64,000 nucleotides of DNA from Takifugu bimaculatus. Lineage: Eukaryota > Chordata > Actinopteri > Tetraodontiformes > Tetraodontidae. Made by a program: the position numbers and the translations under genes. Below are positions 11,435-23,638 of the stretch, piece after piece. Position 1 is the first letter of the stretch. Each line of letters begins with the position of its first letter. The stretch is taken from contig CP034983.1 of assembly GCA_004026145.2 (NCBI GenBank), positions 10,122,658 through 10,186,657 on the forward strand, written 5' to 3'. The notes under the pieces were generated by a model. That model made no database searches and was not told where the DNA came from. It saw nothing but the letters and a program-made list of their open reading frames with translations.

Positions 11435-12711
11435 AGATCAGGGGGGCCGTTCTTCCCAATCACACCTCTCCAGGTCTCACTGTCGCTGCCGACGTGATCA
11501 TTGAAGTCACCCAGGAGGACGAGGGAGCCCCCAGGAGGAGCACTCTCCAGCACTCCCTCTCAGGACTCCAAAAAGGGTGGATATGCTGAAGTGCTGTTTG
11601 GGCCACAGGATCCGTCCCCCCACCCAGAGGCGAAGGGAGGCTACCCTCTCATCCACCGGGGTAAACTCCAATATACAGGCACTGAGCCGGGGAGCAACCA
11701 GAATTGCCACCCCTGCCCGTCGCCTCTCACCATCGGCAACTCCAGAGTGGTAGAGAGTCCAACCCCTCTCGAGAAGACTGGTTCCAGAGCCCTTGCTGTG
11801 CGTCGAGGTGAGGCCGACTATATCTAGTCGGAACTTCTCAACCTCGCGCACCACCTCAGGCTCCTTTCCCACCAGAGAGGTGACATTCCATGTCCCTAGA
11901 GCCAGTTTATGCAGCCAGGGATCAAACCGCCAAGGTCCCTGCCTTCGGCCGCTACCCGACACACAATGCACCTGATCCCTCCTGGCCCCTTCTGCAGGTG
12001 GTGAGCCCACGGGAAGGGGGTCCCATGTTGCCTCTTCGGGCTGTGCCCGGCCGGACTCCATGGGCAGAGGTCCGGCCACCAGGCGCTCACCAACGTGCCC
12101 CGCCCCCAGGCCTGGCTCCAGGAGGGGGCCCCGGTGACCCGCATCCGGGCAAGGAAAACTTGGCACCAATGTTGTTCAGCATCATTAGGGGGTCCTGGGC
12201 TACGCTTTGTCTGGTCCCTCACCTAGGACCTGTTTGCCATGGGTGGCCCTACCAGGGGCATAAAGCCCCAGACAACGGAGCTCCTAGGATCATTGGGACA
12301 GGCAAACCCCTCCACCACGATAAGGTGGTAGCCCAGGAGGGTATTGGACTTCTGTGCTCGTCTCAGATTGTCCATAACAAACATCTTGTTCAGGCATAAA
12401 GGCGTCCACATGTGCACTTGGCACCAGGACGCCTTAGGCTGCAGATCGATGATCGACTTTGTGGTCGCGTCATCGGATTTGCGGCCGCATGTTCTGGACA
12501 CTCAGGTGAAGAGAGGGGCGGAGCTGTCAACTGATCACCACCTGGTGGTGAGTTGGCTCCGTTGGTGGGGAAGGATGCCGGACAGACCCGGCAGACCCAA
12601 ACGTGTTGTGAGGGTCTGCTGGGAACGCTGGCGGAGTCTCCCGTCAGAAGGAGCTTCAACTCACCCCTCCGGGAGAGCTTTGACCATGTCCCGGGGGAGG
12701 CGGGGGACATC
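11435..12711. mobile_element. 5'-inverted LINE fragment, unit b
   Basis: Second tandem copy of the inverted LINE fragment, with its inversion junction near 12330. At the junction it reads GTAGCCCAGGAGGG rather than GTACCCAGAAGGG as in units a and c. Confidence 0.8.
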
Positions 12712-13127
12712 CGTATCTAAATGGAGAGCTGGAGCACTCTACAATGATGGATATTGTTGGGAAACTTTAAAATATATGCCTAGGAATTTTTGTGAGATGA
12801 TGTTAACCCATGTAGGAGAAATGACCAGTAAAAAACAGAAGCAATTTTCAGTTTTAAAAGATTTACCACACTAAAATTAACATGGGAGTTAATGGGAGCG
12901 AACGCCTGACATGTTGATGCACCGTTTCATTTTAAGGCCCTGATGAATTTCATTTTTCACGATAGTAGAGGCTAATACCCACAAAATGATGTTTTGTATG
13001 TTTGTGAAATGTTCTAAGGCAGAGTTATGTGGTTCAGAAAACCTTACTTTAAAGGTGAGCCTTGAGGTCCAATACTGAAGGTGAAAGGGTGCCACACAAA
13101 CACATCATCACGCTTTTGTTTTCTTAC

Positions 13128-13228
13128 ATTTTGTCTGAACCTCTGAAGTTTATCATTCCATATTTGGAGTGGTCACTCTTCAGGGACACACAGCTGGGCA
13201 CTGTGGACTCTGCTCTGTCCTCGTCCAT
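13128..13228 (-). CDS. NLR first exon, variant 1A, copy 3
   Basis: The same 101-nt exon as at 11223, with intact start, frame and GTAAGA donor. Its use is not demonstrable from sequence. Confidence 0.5.
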
Positions 13229-13339
13229 CCTGAGGAAACATCAGAAATAGTGATGAGACTGTGATGAAGGTAAATAATCTGGAGAGGTTGTAGTTAAATA
13301 ATCCCAATTCACTGCATTTTTATCAAACAGGAACATTTC

Positions 13340-14615
13340 AGATCAGGGGGGCCGTTCTTCCCAATCACACCTCTCCAGGTCTCACTGTCGCTGCCGACGT
13401 GATCATTGAAGTCACCCAGGAGGACGAGGGAGCCCCCAGGAGGAGCACTCTCCAGCACTCCCTCTCAGGACTCCAAAAAGGGTGGATATGCTGAAGTGCT
13501 GTTTGGGCCACAGGATCCGTCCCCCCACCCAGAGGCGAAGGGAGGCTACCCTCTCATCCACCGGGGTAAACTCCAATATACAGGCACTGAGCCGGGGAGC
13601 AACCAGAATTGCCACCCCTGCCCGTCGCCTCTCACCATCGGCAACTCCAGAGTGGTAGAGAGTCCAACCCCTCTCGAGAAGACTGGTTCCAGAGCCCTTG
13701 CTGTGCGTCGAGGTGAGGCCGACTATATCTAGTCGGAACTTCTCAACCTCGCGCACCACCTCAGGCTCCTTTCCCACCAGAGAGGTGACATTCCATGTCC
13801 CTAGAGCCAGTTTATGCAGCCAGGGATCAAACCGCCAAGGTCCCTGCCTTCGGCCGCTACCCGACACACAATGCACCTGATCCCTCCTGGCCCCTTCTGC
13901 AGGTGGTGAGCCCACGGGAAGGGGGTCCCATGTTGCCTCTTCGGGCTGTGCCCGGCCGGACTCCATGGGCAGAGGTCCGGCCACCAGGCGCTCACCAACG
14001 TGCCCCGCCCCCAGGCCTGGCTCCAGGAGGGGGCCCCGGTGACCCGCATCCGGGCAAGGAAAACTTGGCACCAATGTTGTTCAGCATCATTAGGGGGTCC
14101 TGGGCTACGCTTTGTCTGGTCCCTCACCTAGGACCTGTTTGCCATGGGTGGCCCTACCAGGGGCATAAAGCCCCAGACAACGGAGCTCCTAGGATCATTG
14201 GGACAGGCAAACCCCTCCACCACGATAAGGTGGTACCCAGAAGGGTATTGGACTTCTGTGCTCGTCTCAGATTGTCCATAACAAACATCTTGTTCAGGCA
14301 TAAAGGCGTCCACATGTGCACTTGGCACCAGGACGCCTTAGGCTGCAGATCGATGATCGACTTTGTGGTCGCGTCATCGGATTTGCGGCCGCATGTTCTG
14401 GACACTCAGGTGAAGAGAGGGGCGGAGCTGTCAACTGATCACCACCTGGTGGTGAGTTGGCTCCGTTGGTGGGGAAGGATGCCGGACAGACCCGGCAGAC
14501 CCAAACGTGTTGTGAGGGTCTGCTGGGAACGCTGGCGGAGTCTCCCGTCAGAAGGAGCTTCAACTCACCCCTCCGGGAGAGCTTTGACCATGTCCCGGGG
14601 GAGGCGGGGGACATC
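13340..14615. mobile_element. 5'-inverted LINE fragment, unit c
   Basis: Third tandem copy, with its inversion junction at about 14234. Both halves show the same endonuclease motifs as unit a and share its GTACCCAGAAGGG junction. On its right flank the sequence continues into NLR exon 1B rather than another exon 1A. Confidence 0.8.
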
Positions 14616-14951
14616 CGTATCTAAATGGAGAGCTGGAGCACTCTACAATGATGGATATTGTTGGGAAACTTTAAAATATATGCCTAGGAATTTTTGTGAG
14701 ATGATGTTAACCCATGTAGGAGAAATGACCAGTAAAAAACAGAAGCAATTTTCAGTTTTAAAAGATTTACCACACTAAAATTAACATGGGAGTTAATGGG
14801 AGCGAACGCCTGACATGTTGATGCACCGTTTCATTTTAAGGCCCTGATGAATTTCATTTTTCACGATAGTAGAGGCTAATACCCACAAAATGATGTTTTG
14901 TATGGTTGAGAAATGTTCTAAGGCAGAGTTATGTGGTTCAGAAAACCTTAC

Positions 14952-15064
14952 TTTAAAGGTGAGCCTTGAGGTCCAATAACGAAGATTAAAGGGTAGTCTT
15001 TGGACCAGTAGCTCTTCAGGGACACACAGCTGGACACTGTGGACTCTGCTCTGTCCTCGTCCAT
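14952..15064 (-). CDS. NLR first exon, variant 1B, copy 1
   Basis: A 113-nt first coding exon starting MDEDRAESTVSSCVSLKS and ending IGPQGSPLK before a GTAAGG donor. Its phase is the same as 1A, so it could splice to NLR-1 exon 2. It corresponds to the exon used in the NLR-2 model (39231-39343). Confidence 0.55.
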
Positions 15065-16079
15065 CCTGAGGAAACATCAGAAATAGTGATGAGACTGTGA
15101 TGAAGGTAAATAATCTGTAGAGGTTGTAGTTAAATAATCCCAATTCACTGCATTTTTATCAAACAGGAACATTTCTAATACATTCTGGATAACAGCTGAA
15201 TCAATAAATCAATGATGTCTCTGTATAATTTTCATGTTTTCAGAGTTTAAGCTGCTTTTTTTAACTGTTCCCTGCAGTGAGAAAAGAACTGGCACCTTTT
15301 CCAGCCCCTCATCCTGCAGCACTGAATGTGCTCTAAAGTTCTTTCCAGAGCAAACGTCTCTGCACTTGCAGCAACATGTTGTAGTCATGGATCCGTGAGG
15401 AGAACCGGATACAGGAAACGCCCCGACTTTGATCCCAAAAACCCAACTGGTGGCCAACGGTGGTCCGGCAACGACGGGGACGCTGGTCCATCGGGCCGAC
15501 AACACTGGTTTTCCACAGGCCAACATGGTGAAAGGACTGTCTTCAGCTCAGCCACTAAATGATTTGGTGCTACATAAACATACTAGTCAGGACTTTTTAA
15601 CTTCCCTCATTTGTTCCCCTCTTCAATTATGTCTATAATCCAAGTCCTCAAAGATCACTGCTCTGTTTAAAATAGATGAAAGAAATGACACCCACTCCTG
15701 CATTTCTTTCACAGTGGTTCCACAACATAGAACAATAAACCACTGTGAGAAAACGTGCAACATGAACCAAAAATCCTGTTGGTGTCCTGTGATCCTGTGT
15801 GGATTTATTTATTAATTTAATTAATAAAATTAATTGTCTTAAATAATACCAAAATATCCAGCTGTAACCTGGACTGTTGAACAACTCTAATAACTCTAAG
15901 AGCTTTTCACCTGTCACAAAAATGTCGCTCTTCCTGCTTCGTCTGAAGAGAATACTTTCACTTTTAAAACCTAATCAACAGCTTTATGGCGTATATATTA
16001 CTACCATTAAAGCATTCTGGGAGGGTTTAAAGTTCTTTTAGGATCAGTAGCAAAGAGCAGAAAAATAAACTAAACTTCA
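15065..16079. other. Spacer upstream of NLR exon 1B, copy 1
   Basis: Non-coding, repeated at about 17382-18395. It contains a 105-codon minus-strand open stretch at 15209-15526 that recurs in the duplicate and partly at 58,100-58,470, without any domain I recognise. AT-rich sequence follows to 16079. Confidence 0.5.
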
Positions 16080-16932
16080 GGCTCCTTTCCCACCAGAGAG
16101 GTGACATTCCATGTCCCTAGAGCCAGTTTATGCAGCCAGGGATCAAACCACCAAGGTCCCTGCCTTCGGCCGCTACCCGACACACAATGCACCTGATCCC
16201 TCCTGGCCCCTTCTGCAGGTGGTGAGCCCACGGGAAGGGGGTCCCATGTTGCCTCTTCGGGCTGTGCCCGGCCGGACTCCATGGGCAGAGGTCCGGCCAC
16301 CAGGCGCTCACCAACGTGCCCCGCCCCCAGGCCTGGCTCCAGGAGGGGGCCCCGGTGACCCGCATCCGGGCAAGGAAAACTTGGCACCAATGTTGTTCAG
16401 CATCATTAGGGGGTCCTGGGCTACGCTTTGTCTGGTCCCTCACCTAGGACCTGTTTGCCATGGGTGGCCCTACCAGGGGCATAAAGCCCCAGACAACGGA
16501 GCTCCTAGGATCATTGGGACAGGCAAACCCCTCCACCACGATAAGGTGGTAGCCCAGGAGGGTATTGGACTTCTGTGCTCGTCTCAGATTGTCCATAACA
16601 AACATCTTGTTCAGGCATAAAGGCGTCCACATGTGCACTTGGCACCAGGACGCCTTAGGCTGCAGATCGATGATCGACTTTGTGGTCGCGTCATCGGATT
16701 TGCGGCCGCATGTTCTGGACACTCAGGTGAAGAGAGGGGCGGAGCTGTCAACTGATCACCACCTGGTGGTGAGTTGGCTCTGATGGTGGGGAAGGATGCC
16801 GGACAGACCCGGCAGACCCAAACGTGTTGTGAGGGTCTGCTGGGAACGCTGGCGGAGTCTCCCGTCAGAAGGAGCTTCAACTCACCCCTCCGGGAGAGCT
16901 TTGACCATGTCCCGGGGGAGGCGGGGGACATC
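16080..16932. mobile_element. 5'-inverted LINE fragment, unit d (truncated)
   Basis: Fourth LINE copy, starting abruptly inside the minus-strand endonuclease half because of the tandem-duplication breakpoint. Its inversion junction is at about 16550 with the GTAGCCCAGGAGGG form. A TGA at about 16782, reading on from VVSWL, interrupts the plus-strand half. Confidence 0.75.
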
Positions 16933-17268
16933 CGTATCTAAATGGAGAGCTGGAGCACTCTACAATGATGGATATTGTTGGGAAACTTTAAAATATATGC
17001 CTAGGAATTTTTGTGAGATGATGTTAACCCATGTAGGAGAAATGACCAGTAAAAAACAGAAGCAATTTTCAGTTTTAAAAGATTTACCACACTAAAATTA
17101 ACATGGGAGTTAATGGGAGCGAACGCCTGACATGTTGATGCACCGTTTCATTTTAAGGCCCTGATGAATTTCATTTTTCACGATAGTAGAGGCTAATACC
17201 CACAAAATGATGTTTTGTATGGTTGAGAAATGTTCTAAGGCAGAGTTATGTGGTTCAGAAAACCTTAC

Positions 17269-17381
17269 TTTAAAGGTGAGCCTTGAGGTCCAATAACGAA
17301 GATTAAAGGGTAGTCTTTGGACCAGTAGCTCTTCAGGGACACACAGCTGGACACTGTGGACTCTGCTCTGTCCTCGTCCAT
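17269..17381 (-). CDS. NLR first exon, variant 1B, copy 2
   Basis: Tandem duplicate of the exon at 14952-15064, with the start codon, frame and donor kept. It is the farthest first exon upstream of NLR-1, about 8 kb from exon 2. Confidence 0.5.
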
Positions 17382-18395
17382 CCTGAGGAAACATCAGAAA
17401 TAGTGATGAGACTGTGATGAAGGTAAATAATCTGTAGAGGTTGTAGTTAAATAATCCCAATTCACTGCATTTTTATCAAACAGGAACATTTCTAATACAT
17501 TCTGGATAACAACTGAATCAATAAATCAATGATGTCTCTGTATAATTTTCATGTTTTCAGAGTTTAAGCTGCTTTTTTTAACTGTTCCCTGCAGTGAGAA
17601 AAGAACTGGCACCTTTTCCAGCCCCTCATCCTGCAGCACTGAATGTGCTCTAAAGTTCTTTCCAGAGCAAACGTCTCTGCACTTGCAGCAACATGTTGTA
17701 GTCATGGATCCGTGAGGAGAACCGGATACAGGAAACGCCCCGACTTTGATCCCAAAAACCCAACTGGTGGCCAACGGTGGTCCGGCAATGACGGGGACGC
17801 TGGTCCATCGGGCCCACAACACTGGTTTTCCACAGGCCAACATGGTGAAAGGACTGTCTTCAGCTCAGCCACTAAATGATTTGGTGCTACATAAACATAC
17901 TAGTCAGGACTTTTTAACTTCCCTCATTTGTTCCCCTCTTCAATTATTTCTATAATCCAAGTCCTCAAAGATCACTGCTCTGTTTAAAATAGATGAAAGA
18001 AATGACACCCACTCCTGCATTTCTTTCACAGTGGTTCCACAACATAGAACAATAAACCACTGTGAGAAAACGTGCAACATGAACCAAAAATCCTGTTGGT
18101 GTCCTGTGATCCTGTGTGGATTTATTTATTAATTTAATTAATAAAATTAATTGTCTTAAATAATACCAAAATATCCAGCTGTAACCTGGACTGTTGAACA
18201 ACTCTAATAACTCTAAGAGCTTTTCACCTGTCACAAAAATGTCGCTCTTCCTGCTTCGTCTGAAGAGAATACTTTCACTTTTAAAACCTAATCAACAGCT
18301 TTATGGCGTATATATTACTACCATTAAAGCATTCTGGGAGGGTTTAAAGTTCTTTTAGGATCAGTAGCAAAGAGCAGAAAAATAAACTAAACTTC

Positions 18396-21319
18396 ACTTA
18401 GAAAGTCTATTCAACTATAACTAAAGCCAGACTATAAGAAAGTTAAATAAGACCTATTCATTTATAATGTATAATGATATTTTGTGCTCAAACTAAATCC
18501 GAAGTCTAGTTGAATCAAATCTTGACTTTATTTCCAAACACAACTGTCAATTCTTTTCAATAATTCTCTTCGTTTCCACTCACCTTGTCGGTCTTCAGTC
18601 TTCCTGCTTAGTCTGAAAGGAATACTTTTAAAAACTGGTTTGTTGGGTTCCCAGTTTCTGGGACCGTTGTTGCTGGTGTCTACCTGCAGGGGACGTGGAG
18701 GAGCCGCTCATCAGCCGCAGCTGGCCCCGCAGACACACGCACCTGCGGTCTCTCTTCAATCTCCCGTTAGATTTAAGGACAGAACTCCCGTCTGCCAGCG
18801 GCGGAGTGTTTTCGTCCTCATCGCCAAACCCTGACTTCTGTGGCTTGACTATTTTGGAGAGTTTTCCTAGCGGACGTGTTTTGGACTCTCTCGAGGTCTC
18901 TCCGCCTCTCTGTGAACGCGGACCGAACTGTTCTTGTTCACTTTAAAATAAAGACGCTTTTCGGACACCATTCTCCACCATTATTCAACCTAGTTAACTA
19001 AATAAGATTTATGATGCCTCACAGATTTAGAAAGACTTGTAAAAGCAGCATATTTCTGCAGCCCTGGAGTCCAGGAGGAGCAGCAGAGGTCAGAATGTGT
19101 CGGCGCGCGTTTAACTATTGTCTGCAGTTCCTCGCGTGTCCACACGGTGGAGGTAAAGCCCCACATGATATTTCTCCTTTTTGGAAATTCTTCAGCTGCG
19201 TTGAGCTTTAAATCTTCACCTGTCGCTCCCTTTAAGAATTAAACTTTGTTTTTCTGTCTGTAGTTTGTTGGTTTAAATATTTTTGATGAATTCTGATGAA
19301 AATGAGTGAAACTGTCAATGACCAATAGAAAGTTCGTCTATTTTTCTACTGCGTCACACATTTTCATTATTGTCATTTTTGGGTCTGAACTGGACCAGTT
19401 CTGTGAGCTGTTTTGCTTTTTCTGTGGACCAGATGTTCCAGGCAGGTTCCATCATCGGACACAGACGGAGACAGGTCACGTGACAACAGTCAGCCTTTAG
19501 TTCTTTATTACAGGAGGATCTGGTTTATATACAGACACGTATCTGCAAAATACTAAAACGTATATGAACCCAAAGTACTAAAAAGTCTACATCCACGCAC
19601 ACGTGTGTATTAAGTGTTTATACACATGTTTGCGCATACGTGCACACTGTATATTGATCTAATAACTGTTAGTTTCTAAAACACCAAAGTAGAGTCACTG
19701 AGGCGCGGCTTCACCTCCTTTACACCGAGGTTTCACTGAGCAGGTGTGATGAACTGTTGCAGAAGGAAAAGCATGGAACATGTTAATAACCGGACACAAC
19801 AACACTCAGGTTTATTGTCTGGACCTCGCCATCCCTTTGGGGAGGATCATCTCATTCTTCAGCTTTGAACTGTCAGAGTTCAAAGGTTTCATCCTTCCAC
19901 AAGACCAGAAAACTTCTGCCCAACCTTCTGACCCCTAGTGTCGTATTTTCATCTCTTCAAAAATTATCATGTTGAACATTTTGTCTTCCAAATGAAAAAG
20001 AAAAAACTTCTTCCCATCTAAAATTCGGGGCGAGACAATCCGAAAAAGGCAACTATCTCCAAATATGAGCTTTCTGAGCGACTGATGTGAAGCTGGTGAA
20101 ACCAGTTTGACGACCATTGTGAAACCAGGAGCAGTGTAAATGGGGGGGGGGGGGGGGGGGGCAGTGAGTGGATGCTGCATTCATCAAACACACAATAGTC
20201 AGAAGAGAAGAAGGAAGAACAGAAGCCCGTGTTCCTCAGTGTTGGTGTGGAGACGCCTGTTTGGAGGAGCAGGAAGCAGGCTGGACTCTTCCAGCTGGCT
20301 TTAATGCCACTTCTCTTCTGAGAACCTCCCAGCAGCTTTCTCTCCACCATCTTTTTACGCTGAAGGTTTTTGATCATTTCAGGTCAGATGTTCTTGGACT
20401 GAGGTTAAACATGTTTGTTCTTGTGCTCGGAGCGAACCGACGATCCTCTAAAGTCAGGCATCCTAAAGGTGGATGTTTTCTGAGGCCTGGAGGCTTTAAA
20501 GTGGCGCTTTTACCCACTTGTCCTCGTTCTGTTGGAAACTTGATACAAAAACCTTTTCTGGAGCTTCATGTTCTGCTTTTTTGAAGGAATGAAATGGTTT
20601 CATCAGCGCTGCCGGGGGCTGAGCAGGCTTCATAAATCTGAAGCTCTGAGATCCTTTAAAGATCTCCTGGAATCAGCAGATGGGGGTTTGATCAAAAACT
20701 GTAAGAATCAGTCAAGCTATCAAATCTTGACTCAGTCCAAGCGTGAACCAGTCCATCCAGAGCTGATTATGGCTCAGCCAGGAGGAAAGCACGGCCTGGG
20801 GGGGTTCATATGGAGCAGGCACACTCTGGCTCTATTGCTACTGAAAACAGCCCTTCAGCACAGCAGCCTGGAATACAGTTCTGGAGAACACCTGTTCCCA
20901 ACAGAACCTGTTTAAAACGTGACCAGTAAAGATGCCCGGCGTGACCACGACCACGGGGAGAGAGAGGGGGGGGGGGGGGCAGAGACAGGCGGTAACGCCG
21001 CTGCCCACCGATTCACCTGGAAACAACAAAAACCCCAGCAGCTTGGACCCAATATGGCAGCGTGTTCCTCAGAAACGCTCCTCAAACTCTCCCCACAGCT
21101 TCATTGCTAAACAGGATTTGGGTTTTTTTGTCCGTGCTAAATGGAAAGTGTTTGTCCTTTGGTGGTCCAACAGGACCACGATTTGGATGGATGGATGATT
21201 TGATGTTATTGAGAATAAAAACAGCTGAAAATGGAAGCGGAGATGTTTCAGAGCACCAGAGTTCAGAAAGAGTTTCTAATCAAACACCGCCTGTTGGGAA
21301 AATCACTAAATCAAGTATC
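18396..21319. other. Duplicated inter-unit spacer, unit 1 to unit 2
   Basis: Spacer shared with about 39,960-42,850 and, in part, 62,440-63,244. It contains a candidate solo LTR (about 18641-18966), a minus-strand AATAAA (plus-strand TTTATT) near 19505, and poly-G runs near 20143-20161 and 20946-20979. The open frames at 20168-20584 and 20568-20915 are copies of those at 170-917. No supportable gene was found. Confidence 0.5.
18641..18966 (+). mobile_element. Candidate solo LTR
   Basis: A segment beginning TGTTGGGTTCCC and ending TTTTCGGACA, with AATAAA about 20 bp before its end, as in an LTR with TG...CA ends. It is repeated at about 40228-40553. No target duplication was visible, so the ends are provisional. 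Confidence 0.35.
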
Positions 21320-21668
21320 TGTTAGATTTTGGGTTTTAACAGAACCCGAGAGCAGGCCAGAACACAGTGGTAAAAAGGTCCAAATGAGTTTTATTGACAG
21401 GGGAACATTCAAAGAAGACAGAAGCAGTCCTCCTGGACTGCAGGGAGCTCACGTTCTGCAATTCTCAGGTCCAGCAGACGGCGTGAAGACCTTAAACGTG
21501 CCGGGAAGACAGAGCAACAAAGCCGCAACACTCTGGCCCTGATCGCCAGGCGCTCCCTCCTCCAGGTGTTAATTGCCCACAGGTGCGCCTGCCTCAGCAC
21601 CAGCTGCCGCCAATTGAGCTCCTCACGCCCCCTGCAGGACAAACCAGACACAACCCTGGACCCCAACA
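21320..21668 (-). mobile_element. LTR-like element (solo LTR), unit 2
   Basis: On the minus strand this runs from TGTTGGGGTCCAGG to AAAATCTAACA. It has TG...CA ends and CAATAAAACTC (a poly(A) signal) about 75 bp before the 3' end, in the style of an LTR of about 349 bp. The flanks show no clear target duplication. Units 1 and 3 hold only the same internally deleted part of it. Confidence 0.5.
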
Positions 21669-21801
21669 TTTAGGGGTCGTTTTCCTTCCACTTCTCAGTC
21701 ACCGACGTGTCCAACTTCACAGGACCTGCCCAAAGGTTCCCGTTTCTGTCATCCTCGCAAAAACGGACTAAAAGGACGCTTCTCCGGGTCATCCAGCTCA
21801 C

Positions 21802-21870
21802 CTTGTCTCGGCGGCTCACTTTCTCTGTCGGGTAGACGATCTTCCCACAGCGGGCGCACTGAGGGTTCAT
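21802..21870 (-). CDS. LASP/nebulette-family first coding exon, unit 2 copy
   Basis: The same 23-codon LIM-start exon as at 1419-1487, with intact ATG and GTGAGC donor. It differs at the end: the residues before the donor read SRRDK instead of SCLDK. The changed Cys is not one of the two first zinc ligands (CARC), but it is highly conserved in the family, so this copy may be drifting. No following LIM exon was found. Confidence 0.7.
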
Positions 21871-22705
21871 CCTCGGAACCTCCTCCGCGGTCTCCTCCGC
21901 TTCTTTAAAACAGATATAGTTGCCGTCGCCGGCAGCCGAGCACCACAAGTTCCAGCAAACGTTTGACAACCAGCAGCGACGACAAAATGTAGAGATACAA
22001 GTCAGTAGGAGACAGACGGAGCCTCTGTGGACGCACGAAGGAGCCGCGTCCGGGCTGGAGACTCGCTGATGCTGCGCTGACAACCACCGTCAGTGACAAG
22101 CTAGCGAGAGTCAGCTCACGAGACCGGAAATTAGCGACAGTAACCGGAAGTAAACAAAGGAGCAGACAACTTTGCGTTCAAGTTTCATTCAACTATGCAA
22201 ATAAAGAGTCAAATAAAAAATACATTTAAACTTAACAGAAAATATAAGGACTCATCAACTTTATTTCTACCCAAAATGTAGTTTCTGTCAGTACATAAAC
22301 TTCCTGATGCAAATATTTACGATATGATATTAAACTATTAGCATTCCACAAATGTAATTTAAGTTATGCCAAAATATACATGGAAAAATGTTTCGATCCT
22401 CAGTCACATAACACAAAGCAGATAAACACATAAGGAAACACAGTAAAGTTTCAAATTAAAAAAATCAAATCCAAGTAAAAATTAAATTGAGAATCTGTGA
22501 CTGTGTACTGCGCAATCCCTTGCTTATTCTAAGCTTATTCTTTTTATTTTAATTATTTCGTTTGCTGTTAACTATTGTCTTCCTGATTTAGGCGTAACGA
22601 GCTGCAGGTGCAGAGGATATATGAACATGTGATTTTTCCACTATAACACACAGACATACACACATCAGTATCAGTGTTCCAAATCCTGTTTTCTTTTTCT
22701 GCCAG

Positions 22706-23121
22706 CTCTTCCTCGAGCGATTACCCCGCATCTTGCGCATGTCCCGCCCTGCTGAGGCAGAGCCGTACTGGGATGGAGCGTTACCGCGGCGATCCAGCTC
22801 AGTGGGCTACATTGCCTCGGCTGAGGAGTACGACAGTGTGAAGTCCCGCAGTGAGCTGATGTTTGAGAAACAGTCTGGGAGACACGGACTGGTGACCCGA
22901 GTCACACACGCTGCCAGTACGTTTCCAGAAACATTTAAACACATGAGATATAGAAGCATAAGTAGCTTCATTTGAGTTCTGAGCTTTGGTGTCTGTGTGG
23001 AGCTGTGAAACCACAGGAAGAGGGAGGAGCGAGCGATCAGCTGTACGCAGAGATCAAGCCGGCTGTGGATGGAGCCAACTACATCATTAAACACATGCGC
23101 AACAAGAACGACTACAATGAG
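22706..23121 (+). pseudogene. chrnd: chrnd cytoplasmic-loop exons, best-preserved partial copy
   Basis: Exon 22706-22916 (loop, SRPAEAEPYWDG to EKQSGRHGL) and exon 23003-23121 (QLYAEIKPAVDGANYIIKHM), both with acceptors and donors (the second ends AATGAG followed by GTCAGA). The frame is open, unlike the unit-1 copy. No exons for the extracellular domain, M1-M3 or M4 accompany it, and sequence after 23160 becomes repeat and NLR. It is therefore a duplicated internal fragment of the delta-subunit gene rather than a working gene. Retained coding sequence suggests that the duplication is young. Confidence 0.8.
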
Positions 23122-23638
23122 GTCAGATGGTTCAAACAGAGTCCTCAACCCAAAGTCTGATTAAAAAAGACATTGAACAGATTGACTAAAGTCAAATGAC
23201 CTGCGGTTCCCACCGATAGCCGTCATTCTGATGGGTTTTTGCTGGCTGCAGCTGAAATATTCCAATGCTCCATGTCACAGAGACAGTAAATACTAAACCC
23301 TAAAGATTCTGAAGGCACGATGTAAAATAGTAACGTATAATACAGACATTTGAAGAGACAATGAAGAGAATGTTTTCATGCTTCTAAGAGTGGTCGAGGA
23401 GCCATTTAGAAGTTTATAAAGATGCATTGTGTGATACCAGGAACTAATTTAACTTCAAGGCGAAGCTGCTTCTGCTTTGTCGACCATCGACTGATCTCCT
23501 GAAAGTCCACCAGCGCTTTTTAAAAACAGAATTCTTCATCTATGGACGGAGTAGACGGCAGATGTTTCCACAGATGCTCTTCACCAGTGGTCAGTGAGTG
23601 ATGCAGCAGATGAGCGGGAGTTGACTGGCTTCAACCAG

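Larger units (their letters stand above)
9285..14616. repeat. 1905-bp tandem array of LINE fragment plus NLR exon 1A
   Basis: Three head-to-tail units with a period of 1905 bp: the same open stretches begin at 9596, 11501 and 13406, and the exon 1A copies at 9318, 11223 and 13128. Encoded stretches are identical between units over at least 108 codons, so the amplification is recent. At the unit junctions (about 11190 and 13095) the end of exon 1B is fused to sequence upstream of exon 1A. Confidence 0.85.
13764..18395. repeat. 2.3-kb tandem duplication (LINE part plus NLR exon 1B)
   Basis: Two head-to-tail copies of about 2316-2317 bp, about 13764-16079 and 16080-18395. At about 16076-16081 the spacer end AAACTTCA is joined directly to GGCTCC from the middle of the LINE. 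The bases TCA are common to both parents of the junction, which suggests a microhomology-mediated or unequal exchange. Confidence 0.8.
1..19998. repeat. Segmental duplication unit 1 (about 20.0 kb)
   Basis: First of three consecutive paralogous blocks. Window position 1 matches the sequence near 19,999 and near 41,700, and landmarks recur at a near-constant offset (for example 170, 20168 and 41867 begin the same 138-codon stretch). The unit holds a LASP-type LIM exon, two chrnd exons, NLR-1 and a LINE-based tandem array. Its true left edge lies outside the window. Confidence 0.85.
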
